A stretch of 64,000 nucleotides of DNA, from assembly GCA_036346355.1 (NCBI GenBank), contig JAYEVF010000084.1, positions 1-64,000 on the forward strand. The letters run 5' to 3'. The notes below the pieces were generated by a model. It was not told the origin of the DNA. It did not search any database and saw nothing but the letters and a program-made list of their open reading frames with translations. Shown one piece after another: positions 36,020 to 48,500 of this stretch (position 1 is the first letter of the stretch; each line of letters begins with the position of its first letter). The position numbers and the translations under genes were made by a program. The stretch comes from Rhipidocladum racemiflorum. Its lineage: Eukaryota > Streptophyta > Magnoliopsida > Poales > Poaceae.

Positions 36020-39000
36020 GTGTGTGTGTGTGTGTTTTACATACAAGGTCGCGCACATATGACCCACATTGTGCAGAAAATTTTCAAATGGATAAGTGCC
36101 GGCATGTGCTATTTCCATGAATTTTCTTAGAGATTTTTGGAGCCATATTATTGTAGGAACCAAATACCTGCATATATGCACCTACATGCCTAAAATTAGC
36201 ACTGGTTAGTAAAACTTAACTGTTTGAAAAAAAAAACATGACGAACTGAGCATCCTGTTAATATGAGTTAGTTTAATTAGCGTTTGTTAATGAAAAAGGG
36301 CCTTAACGTTCTTTGAATTCAAAAAGGTTTTTGCAATGGTTATCCATAGAGCAAAATCGTCTACGAAAGAGGATATGAAAAATTGGCTGAGTAGTATTTC
36401 ATAAGTTTTTTATTTGCAGCTCGTGTGTGAGCTTGTACATTCCTTCTTCTCGTTCTATGTAACATGTAAATAACTAGATCTCCTTTTATTTTTACAAAAT
36501 TTTTCAGTATGGATCTCCCCTACTGTTTTGCCTAAAAAAACAAGGGCCATAACCTTAATTGCTTCTGCAGTAGTGTCAGCGATAGCCCAACCGTTCTCTC
36601 CATTTGAAAGCGTCCACGAACCTTTTGATCTTTCACGGTAATAACTTTTGTAACTAGGAAAATTCTGAAGAACCTTCAAGCACAATAGTAATGTCACCTT
36701 ATGCTCTGATATAATATTTTTCCATAAAAAAAGGATCAAGATCAGTAAACCTGTGCGTTTTTTATAAATTCGTGAGCTTTTTGCAGACTTGCACCAAACT
36801 CTTCAGTAAGGCCTGCTGCGCAAAAGGCTTGAACTGCAAATGCCGTCTCCCAGGTCTGGCAGCCGACATATACCTAGTTTAAACAGAACGGAGAAATTTG
36901 TCACATTTCTCACATTATGTAAGAAAATCTCCAATGTTCTTTTGGAAACCAAGCAAGACTTTTTAATGAAGACATGTATATACTTGTCTACAGGTGTTTT
37001 ACAGCAAAGAAATGAAACATACAGCATATGAACACCTCAACCAAAAAAAAACTTTCCGCGGAGTTGATTTTTATATAATAAATGTGTCTTTTTTTCAGTC
37101 TCTACAAGATTGTAGACATATTTTTTAAAATACCGCCATAGGATCTCTTGCACGCTGTGTCGCTAAGACTCATGGGACGCTTTATTCAAATTCCACCGTA
37201 TTATATATGCAACATTTTATAGTCAAATTATCATGTCTCTGTAGGGGAAGAGCCATTACATAGTATTGTCAAATTGTGCCACTAGCATAGAAAATGCAAG
37301 GAATTTTTAAAAAAGTACGGCTTTGCAAGGTCAATAGGTGAACACTCTTGACTCCACCACAAGACTCATCTTAGAGCCTGTTTGTTAGCTAGAACCAAAA
37401 GCACATATAAAATAGATTATGGATTCTAATGTATATGGGTGGAATGGATTATGAGAATCATGTTGTTTGTCTTTTATTTAGCTTGTCCAAAGCAAAAAAA
37501 AAAAAAAAAAAACCACCAGATATGTGTTTTTTTAGGGTCAGAATTCATAATCAAAAGCCAAAAAAATAGGCCCTTAGACAAGTTGTATAAAAAACACCAT
37601 AACTTCACATTATATGTGTTTTTAAAACATTTATGAGATGCCAAAAAATTGTCTAGTGAAGAAAACGTACCAAAAACCCTGTTTACACAATGAACATTTT
37701 TTATGATTTAAAAAATGCCTCCAGAAATCTCTACAAGATAAAATTAGGTAGGTGTCTCTAAAATATCGCAAAAATCAATTGCAACAGCCTGGCCTATAAA
37801 TTTGCTTAATGCCGACCCGCCCATGGGACATATCCACGCACACATAACACCTAATCTTATTTTCATCCTTACTTTGTGTATGCTACTACACATTATCCCG
37901 AAGGTGATAACGTTTGAACCCAACATGCATTGTATGCTACTACAACTCACTTTAGACTTGCAATATTGGACTAATCCCAAAATCACAATAGCACAACTCC
38001 ACATGGGCAACATAGGCCACCATAGTAATGGGCGAAGGTATTAAACTAACCTCCTTAAGTCTCTTAAGGGTTGACACCCTCGACAGCACATCCCGTACAC
38101 AACAAATATCTGGAACCAAACCTTAGGACATGTTTGTGAGTTTAGTGCTAGCACATATGTCATAGCGTGTGTCCACTGTAGGCTCACACATACCATCTGC
38201 CATATGCCGTGCATGCTGCAGATGTTAATGCTCATAATAAGATGTGCGATAATCCAGTGGTCAAAAAGATCTTATGGTTATGAAGCAGGATTAATATAAG
38301 TTGTGGTGATAGAGGGATAAATGAGAGTAGATATATTTTGGCCTTTGTTACGTCCTAAATTTGCACCAAATTGAAATAAAAAGTTTTCAAGTTATTTTCT
38401 AAGTTTAATATGAATTTTTAGAAATTTTTTGGATTTTCTGAAACTTTGAAATTTAAAGAAAATATTTTTCAATAACATAGTTATTGTTTTTGAATTTCAA
38501 AATCTAAATCTAAATCAACGAAAAGTATGAAAATATTTTATTTAAATCTAAAATGGTTTGGGAGACCCCTCTGGAAAATTTCATAAATTTTGAAACAATA
38601 TTCTATATTTTAAAAAATTAAATACTACATTCTTTATTAAAACTGAAACACTAAATGAATTATTGCAAATCACCTAGCCTGTTCTTATATCTAGTTTTAG
38701 TTGTATTGGATATGCATATAATGTCTAAACTATCCATATATCGTTGGCAGCTGGTAAGCGTTGTAGGTAATTTAGGAATAAAAGCCAAATTATTGGTATG
38801 GGTAGAAACAAGAATATCTACAAACGTTATTACCACAACGAGATATTAACATAAATGATTTACTCCCAACCAAGGTTCACAAAACCATCAAAGATCGATC
38901 GACAACTGTGGTTTTCGATCGTATCGTGCCGGCTCGACAGCTAAAACTAGTCGGTAAATCGGTCAAATTCAAAAAAAAATTATGCGATAAAAAATTGCTC

Positions 39001-42000
39001 GTTTTTTTTTGTCAAAGTCGACTTGTTTTCTATCAAAATTGTGTAGCAGTGCCGCAGAGGTCAACACCCGGTAATCCTTCGATTGATTTTTGGTCAAAAC
39101 CTATGATACCCTCCTTATTATAATGTTGTGTATCATAAAAGAATGGTTTTAATATGCTTTCTGTGTTAGTCTCACGATTAGTAGCTAACATGCATATACA
39201 CAAATTGTAATCACAACCATACATTACATTTTATTACATTTATCAGCGAAAGCAGTTCTTACATATAATTATTACAAGCTAAAAGTTCAGATAACTTTAT
39301 CTTGCCGTATGCCTAACTATCTATTTTCCACAGGCAACTGACAAGGTAAAACTCTAGACAAAAAGCATTGTCATTATCCTCGTATTTTGCATCAACACAA
39401 GTATCTTCAAGATAATCTATTTTTCACCTAAAACAATGAATATAGGAAGGTTGAGTACACTGTGTACTCAACAAGATTTGAAGTATTTGCAAATCCTAAT
39501 TACATGCAAGCTAATGCAAAGGAGGCTTCTACAGTTATTTGCATAAAGCTGAACGTAAATTTTGAATAGTAAATTGAAAGCATAACTTGTAAATAAATTT
39601 TAGAAGTAAAATAATAATAACATTATAACTCAAATGATCATCAGTATCTGTCGCATCATTTTTCTAGCCAGCATATGGCACAACTTCTGTCCTCTGCCAA
39701 TACATGGCACAATAGCTGATGTATACAGCTTTACCCACAATGAATGGTTATATTTTTTTGCAATGCATATTTAACACACTTCCTTTGGCGTGTCGCAGAG
39801 AAGTCATATATAACTTTTACATTATTTAACTCCTACTTTGCACCAGCCTAGTACCGACAAACACTTACTATGGAAGTAAAAGATATTTGTACACAAAGTA
39901 TGACAAATGGTTTCATATCACACTGTCCCACTTCTCTCTATAGTAAGGTGCATCTTTATTTGCATTGCTATGTGTTTGACCCACACCTCTATGTGGACAC
40001 CTCTACAAGCAATCCAACTGGAACAGCCCGTGCTACTACAATCTTCCAGTGTGCTAAGCTAGTTTTAAATAACTTAATCAGTTATAGCCATCCCATACCA
40101 GACCTTTTCATTGTATGATTATCTTGGTATAAAAATAGCATCATAATTCGGTCCTTATATTGACATGGGTAACAAATCTCGAGCTTATCTAGGTGCAAGT
40201 CACATCCACAACTTACTATTGCCAATATTCACCTATGTCTAAATCATAGTTTTATTTTTAGTTTTATTAACATGCCGTTGATCATACTATCCGGCATTTC
40301 CATGTCCAAAATTCATGATTACCAAGTTCAATAGTTAAGTTCTTTGTGAGTAATATATCCATATGTCCATTTTTCTATTCTAAAGCACAAATAAGCATAT
40401 GCAATTATTAAATGAATATACCCATTTCACATTTTTATGTGTTATTCCATTTTCTAGGGATATCGACGGTTCACATGGCAAAGTTAATTAGGGAGATCCA
40501 TAATGAAGGTTTTAGCTACCATATTCCACAATATAGCATTGTATGAACTTACATCATGCATGCAAACATTTCTAAAAAACTGGGATCAATATGTTCAACG
40601 GGGTGGTTGCCTTGTTGTTCATTGTGATCGAGTTCAAATTCAGTTTCGTTAATAGTAGCGTCTGTTACATCGGGTTTTACTCGTCGTACCAGGTGAACAT
40701 AACAAAAAAACAAAGTCCAATAAGGCAAAAAGAATACATATAGAAAAATCAAATAACAAATTACTACATACAACAGGATGGTTTTTAGGGTTAGATTTTC
40801 ACGATTTCATGTACATGCGTTGTAGTTCGTTTTTTAACGTTTATTCGATTTCAACAGTTTGGGTAAGGTAGAGGTAAAATTACTTGTTCTTTATGAGTTG
40901 CTTATTTTTATTTTATGAATTCAAGGTGCTAAAATTATGTATGTTTGTATGTATTATTCAAATTCAAGAAGCTGAGATTATTTAGGTTAATAAGAACAAG
41001 TTACTATCATGTTATCAGTTGAACCAACAAGTAAAGCTAACATGTTACCTTAAGTATTTCAGTTCAAACAGATACTCTACTATTTTAAAGGTATTTAGGA
41101 GGTGATTACATTCAATTTAATGCTTATATGTTCATGTCATGCATATATGAATATTAAGCACATTGAAATTAACCCATAATGGAAAGATGGTCTAAATCAA
41201 GTACAAACTTAAATTTTTTTTTTATAGATTTGAGTTATTCATAACCTGAGGATTCTAACAAAATTTGTTTCATCTAATGTAGAGTCCATTTGCTCAAATT
41301 TTACATGTTGCATATTTCAAACCCATGCTTTAAATTCTAATTTAAATTTTTAAAAAAGATCACACATACAATATTTTTGCACATTTAGAAACTAGAGGAC
41401 TAAACATAAATTTAAGAATTTTTTCACTAAATTTGGATTCAAATTGCAAAAAATATGAAGGTTTGAATACTAAGTTTGTTGAATATTCCAAAATGGGAAA
41501 CTACGTTTTCCAGTATTGAAAGCGTATTTCCTTTTTCGGAATGTTTTCAAATTGGCCTAGTAACATGGGTGAGACACGTCGCATACTCTTGTATGGCTGA
41601 CATAGAGGGACCACTAGTCATACTCACCAAGCAGAAGGGAGTTGGTGTGGTGGTTGTCGGCGGCGAGGAAGGACGGGAGTCGGGTGGCCGAGGGTGGTGT
41701 CAATTGAAGGAGGCAACAACGATTCGAGGGCGAGGGTCGGCGGTGATCGCAAGGCAGCCGACGGCGAGCTCATGCAGAGTTCGTCAGCTTCGATCGTGGT
41801 GAGGCTCACCAATGACGAGGCATCCCTAATTGATGAGAGGAATGAGATCATCAGCCATGTATGACGAGTCATTCAATAAAACGAATTGAGGAGAGAGGGC
41901 TCGATCGGAGAAGATAATTGCCCGTGGTAGAAGTTCACAGCGGCGGTGCCACCAGAAAAGAAGAAGAAGAAAGTAATTCGTGTGCATTAAGGACAATGGG

Positions 42001-42525
42001 AGGGGTCTAGTGAGGTGAGAATAAGGTATGGAAATAGTCTGAAGGAATTTATAGCCGTGTTGAGTCGGTTTGGCCGGAGAGGAGCTAAAGCAAGGAAAAT
42101 TTGATTATTTGTTCGAAGTTGAGTGGCATTTGATCATTTGTCCAAAGTTGATTGGTATTTGATCATTTGCCCTATGATATCTCGTTGACACGTGGGTCCT
42201 AGGGCCACATGTCAGTAGCACATCGTAGGATAAATGATCAAATACCAATCAACTTTGGGTAAATGATCAAATGCCACTCAACTTCGGGGCAAATAATCAA
42301 ATCGACACGGAGGAGCTTTGGTGGTGGAGTCAAGGGCAAGGACATCGAAACCTGGTACTTGGTATTGGTGAGTCTAGATGGTGTCAGAGCTGGGATGGGA
42401 GACATTCTGACATTGTGCCTCGCGAAGCGGCTCTGACCAAAGGAGAAGAGCAGCGGTTTCGGTCGTTACTAGAGAGGGAGCAGAGAGGAAAAGGGGGCTT
42501 GCGGGTGGGACCAAGCCCACATAGC

Positions 42526-42573
<48 letters not shown>

Positions 42574-45500
42574 GAGAAGAGAGCGAATGGGATTTTTGTA
42601 TTCTAGTTTTTGTGTAATTTTTTATATCGATATTGTTAACCTGCTCCCAACTCTCCCTAGCACATCCAAGCATAAAAACATGCCCAAAATTTACCTTTGA
42701 CTTCATTCCATCTTCAGAAAGCCACAGGAAATCATAAATCCTTGGAAGATGTTGCTTGAATGCATCGGAATTTGGGTTTTCTATCCAGCAACAAATCATA
42801 TTTAATACCTAATAAAAATAATTGAGTACAGTTAGTTGCACATAGCAAGACAAAAGACAATAAATGACGTGTCCTTTTCCAACCTTAATTAGCTTGGACA
42901 TTACCTTGTTAATAGGACATAAACCGACGTAATTGCTATTTTCGTCCTCATAGTGGATATGTTCCATGAGGTTGCTCAAAGCTCTCTCTCTTAGTTTGTT
43001 AAGTGGCCACCGATTTAACATTGGTTCCACAAACTTGTTCAAACAAGCCAAAGCAATATTTTGTACCCCCGAAGGGGGATAGATAAGGTCTTCCTGTAGT
43101 GACAGAAGAAAATATAATCAAGATTTCAGAAATCAGAATATTTATTCTACAAATATTTGTGTGTAAGGTAGAAATTATATAAGCTGTTATGCAAGCTATC
43201 GATATATATATATACAATCGAGACAATCAAGCGGACACGAACTGCCTCTTTTTTTCCTGTAAAGATCACCATAATTTATCATCCTAATAATGTCCATGTC
43301 GTTGAAATGAGCCTATCACCGCGCGTGCGCGCGCACACAAAAGATTTTAATTATCACAGTACAGAAAACCGCTAAAAAAAAACCATTTCCCCAAACAACT
43401 AACTCCCGTCCATACGGTGATGCCACAATGGGGGTGTACAGCAGGAGGGTGTGAACTGTGAACACTGAACATCACAATTTTTTTTCAGATCACACATCGC
43501 TGGTATTTCAAAAAAAATTTGTCAACAACTTTTTGAACAAACTCCTTGTGCCAGGAAGAGACCAGTACAATGGAAAGAAACTGATCTATAGGCACTTCTA
43601 TCAAGATTGTTTTGTTTCTTCAAGTGAACAGATACATGATTAACCCTTATTTCACAGCACTAGATAAATGGGTGGTTAATTAGTCCAGCTGGTGTGGCAC
43701 CCATGTTTTCTGCCCAAAGACTGGAGTTTGGTTCCAGTATCTCTACTACTATAAAGCAACAGTTGGTGGCAGTGGTGAGTTCTACCCACGTCATTAATTG
43801 CCCTGCTTAATTGCTCTACGCAAAAAACGAAGCGCGTTGCTTTAATTAGCCAGCTTTCGCAAGAAACGAAGCGTTAAAGATAGATGTTTGATCTTGTGAA
43901 ATAATTTTTTATATTTTTTAATCTTTACTTTTCGTTATAAATTTTGTTTTTCGTAGCAATGCACGGGCATGTAACTAGTATATATTATGTGTTGCGTGGG
44001 TTATTTCTTCATTTTGTGGGTTTTATTCCTGTGAAATCTTTTGATACGAAGTCTCAAGAAAAAATGGGTACACAATACAACTCCAATCTAAGGGTATATG
44101 CTGTTACGTACAGCATATAGGTAGCAACACCATATGAAGATTTAGTGGCCTACCAAAAAAATATCAAGAGAGTGGTGGTAAATTTAAAATTACACAACTT
44201 GGCGGTAGTACGTATAAATTAAACTCTCCCTTAAATAGTTTAGTCAACCATTTTTTATAGGTAATTCATATTTTGAATTACAGTACTGTAACTATATGTA
44301 GTACAGTTTAATTTATATCTTGCAAGGATAGTACAAACCTTGGCACAAGAACTGCGGGCCTTGTTCCAATCGATCTCATTGTATGGTGCATTGTAGAGCT
44401 CATCTCTCATTGCCAATATAGTTGGAGTGATGGGACCAACAAAATTTTTCCCGAAAATGTAAGCCATTGGCATATAAACCATCCGGCAAAAGCACCAAAA
44501 TCTTCCTGCAAACAATAAATTTTATATCAATATGCATGTACGCATAAAGTACATCCACTCATCATTAATTTGGTCATGTTTAGAATGGAGCGCTAGGCTA
44601 GACAAGTAACCAAAAAAAAAAAAAAAAGTCGGAGGAAATTAATATACAACTTGGGGACAATTTGTCTGTATCAAAAGTAAAATTGTATTCCTAGCTACGC
44701 GCGTGAGATGGAGAACAAATACCTGGATGAATTGGAATAAAATGTGGAACCAACCATAACTCAGGAATAATTGGATTATTCCCAGACCAATCATACACAC
44801 CGATTACCTTTGGTTAAAAACAAGAGTAGCTTGCGTTAATACCACTTTAGCTGGGAATGGATTAAATGGACACATGATATTAGAAAGTACAAGTTAACAG
44901 CTGTTCTGTTGGATCTATCAGTAGTGCTACAATAGCATTGAACATAAATTAAATGGGTAATTAATATGGTAAAGCTAAAAGAACTGGTAATCTATTCGGA
45001 AAACTCTAATATAATTAGAATTAGGGCCTGTTTGGATCCATGCAGCTAATAGTTAGCTGCTAAAAATTAGCTGGAGTGGATCCAAACACCCCCAGCTAAT
45101 AGATCAGCTAACTATTAGCTGGGCACCCAGCTAATGGTTATCTCATTAGCTAGCCAAACCCAGCTAATAGGTGGCATTTAACCAAAATACCATTCGCGTC
45201 TATCACCAATAGCATTTAATAGCATGGGTATTCTAGACAATAGCATCTATTAGTCACATATTAGCTGGTAGATCCAAACACCCTTCAACTAATAGCTAGC
45301 TAGCTAGCTAACTATTAGCTAGCTAACGCTTCGCTGCTAATGGATCCAAACAGGCCCTTAGCCTCCAAATATTCGTTCGCTTTTCTTCATTAATTATTGC
45401 TTAAAATTTACTTGTTGGCATTTATTTTGGCTCAATGCATACCGACATATATAACTTTGCCCACTGTGGTGCTGCAGTTGCACTTCCATGAGATAAAATC

Positions 45501-48500
45501 CAAGCGCGCCCTTCAGATAATGCATCACTGTCTCCATCAAGAACCTCACCTAGGAGCCTTAAGGTAGCATAGTTTACGCATGAACCAAACATGGAGCTCG
45601 GGCCCAAAGTATGTGTGCCCCAACCACCATCTTCATTCTACATGGATCGATCACATTTTTGCATAGTTTTATTGTACTTTAACTTGTATATATATAGAAC
45701 TTATTAGAATGAATGGAATTATTAGAAAATAGATCCATGCCTGAATATTGTAAATATAGCGACAAATCTCACGTATATGCTCCGGTGATAAAACGTCATG
45801 GAGTGATCCAGTGACATGCAAAGCAAATATCTGGAGGAGATAAAATAAATCAGAGTAATGTCAAAGTAACATTTTGATACTCCCCTAAATCACGTATGGT
45901 TACGAGGATCGATCATCTTATGAAATCACAACTGGGACTATTAAATTGAATTGAACCGTAGCAAATTTGTGAACTCTTTTAGAAAGAAAAAAAAAGTATA
46001 AATTAATTTGTTTCCAGCCAGATTTTTTTAGATAAATGTCAGTCCCAACCTATATAAGTTTCTGATCGATTTTCGCAACTACTCGAAATAGCCATATTGC
46101 GTTATTTCAAATACATACCATGAGAGGCAAAATGAACAAAACCCCACTGTAACCACCAGGCCAATGCCCGTCATTTGCTTGCAAAGTACAGTATTGAGTA
46201 AGACAACGCCTCAATGTAGTTAGTATAATATCTTCTGTGACTTCATCGTTCTCTTTGAGCTTGACGACTGGAAGATTTGCCAGCGAATGGCTTTGTTTTG
46301 CATACTGCAATAGTGGTACACTGTGAATTTTTTGATAAAGGCGAACTTTGCATACTGCAATAGTGAATTTGAATCAAATTTGCATTTTCACAAGATACGC
46401 CATGTGCTAGAGAGTACAGATGCATATTAACCTTTGGGGAAAATTTCAAACCAACCGCTTTAAAAAATTTTGTTAATGCGGTTTGGAAGACACTTTGGAT
46501 CAACAAAGATAAACCACAGGGGCTTGATTGCACAAAACCAAATGATTTGCATGGTTATAATGTAGCCGTTGCCTCTATTTTTCGTATGGATGCGACAGAT
46601 TCATTTCGAATTATTCACTGTATTAGCGTTGTTCACAAAATATTTAGCGAAAATAGCCTCAGTACCGCAGAATTAGCAAAAATAACCATATGCAACGAAC
46701 CCCGGGCGATGCAGCCAGTTTGCAGCGCGGCGGAACTGCTGCAAGCCGGCTTGCAGCGGGTGGGAGGAGCTGCAAGCCGCTTGCAGTGGCTTGGAGCCAC
46801 TACAAGCCACGGTGTCTTTTTTTTGTTTTTATTTTAAAAAAGTAGTGTTTTTTAATTTTTTTTTTAAAGTAGCGTAGAACATATTAGAACTGTTGGTGCA
46901 ATGGGTCGCTGTGAATATCTTCTGCGTGTATTTTATTATAAAATTGTAGAGTTTGAATCGATAGGTTTTGAATTTGTTTTGGTTCAGTGATGTACCATAA
47001 AATTATGTAATTTTAATAGAGTATTATTTTATAATCCAATATTGTTTTTCACAACAAATGAATAAAATAGAAAATATTCCAGATAAATGGAATAGCGTGG
47101 TAGACTACAGTTTTTAATTAATTTATTTTATATGATTCACCAGTGTACCAATTAATCAATCTTTTTAGAATTAATTTGGTTCAATGATGAGTATCAAAAA
47201 AGTGAAATTTAATCAACAGTTCAGTAATTTTTTTGTTGACTGATGTACTACAAAATTTTGTATTTTTAATCATCAGTATTTGAATTTTTTGAGTTGCAAA
47301 AAAGTGAAATTTTAATTGATAGGGGTGGCACATCACAGAACTTCTTAGCCCTTGTTTAGAAGGCATGTATTTTTTTTTTCCCTATTCCTGCGGAACGCCA
47401 GAAATTAGAGTTTTTCCTGATTCCTATTGAATTGAACTATTTTCTGCAAAATTCATTCTTTTGTTCCAAATGGGGCCATGCTTTCGAGAACAATACCTTA
47501 GTTTTTTGAGGATGGTTAGCTATTTGCATTAGCAGTTTATCACACATGCGTTGGACCTTTTTGACATCTTGGGAGGCTTGGAGAGGATAGCTCTGTCTTG
47601 CTGTTTTGTCAATTAAAATTTCACTTTTTGCAACATAAAAAATTCAAATATGGATGATTCAAACCCACAATTTTGCAGTACATCAGTCAAAAAAAATTAT
47701 TGAACTGTTTATTAAAATTTAATTTTTTTTATACTCATCACTGAAACAAATTAATTCTAAAAAGATTGATTAATTGGTACACTAGTGAAGCAAATAAAAT
47801 AAATAAATTAAAAACTGCAGTCTACCATGTTGTTCCATTTATCTGGAACTATTTTCTATTCTATTCATTGGTTGTGAAAAACAATATTGGATTAAAAATA
47901 ATACTTTATTAAAATTACATAATTTTATGGTACATCACTGAACCAAAGCAAATTCAAAACCTATCGATTCAAACTCTACAATTTTATAATAAAATACATG
48001 CAGAACATATTCACGGCAACCAATTGCACCAATAGTTATAATATTTTCCACGCTACTTTAAAAAAATATATTTAAATGCTATTTTATTATAAAAAATTAA
48101 CAAAAAATTGACAAAAAAATAGCCACGACGGCTTGCATTGGCTTGAAGCCACTGCAAGCGGCTTGCAGCTCCTCCCACCCTCTGCAAGCCGGCCTGCAGC
48201 AGTTCCGCCGCGCTGCAATTCGGCTGTAGCGCCCAGGGTCCGCTGTTTGGGACTATTTTCACTAATTATACAGTACTGAGGCTATTTTTACTAAATATTT
48301 TGTGAACGAGGCTAACACAGTGAACAATTCTGTCTTTTCAGTCTGCTCATTTCCTACTTTCCGTACAGGCCAGTAATCAGGTAAACAGAGCATAGATAAG
48401 CCAGCACATCAGCGAATGAAACCCAAATGAGGAAATGAAAACACGCAAATAAAAGTTGTTTGTTGGTATTGTGTACGTTCCTGCATGCGCATGAGGAGGT

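Noticed and set aside
35729..36181. Frames rich in isoleucine and tyrosine on both strands
   Set aside because: They translate the TA/TG microsatellite in cyclase intron 10 and overlap the true exon 11 in the wrong frame or strand.
42374..42799. 141-codon minus-strand frame running through cyclase exon 8
   Set aside because: Only 42695-42808 is the exon; the rest is intron read-through into a GA microsatellite.
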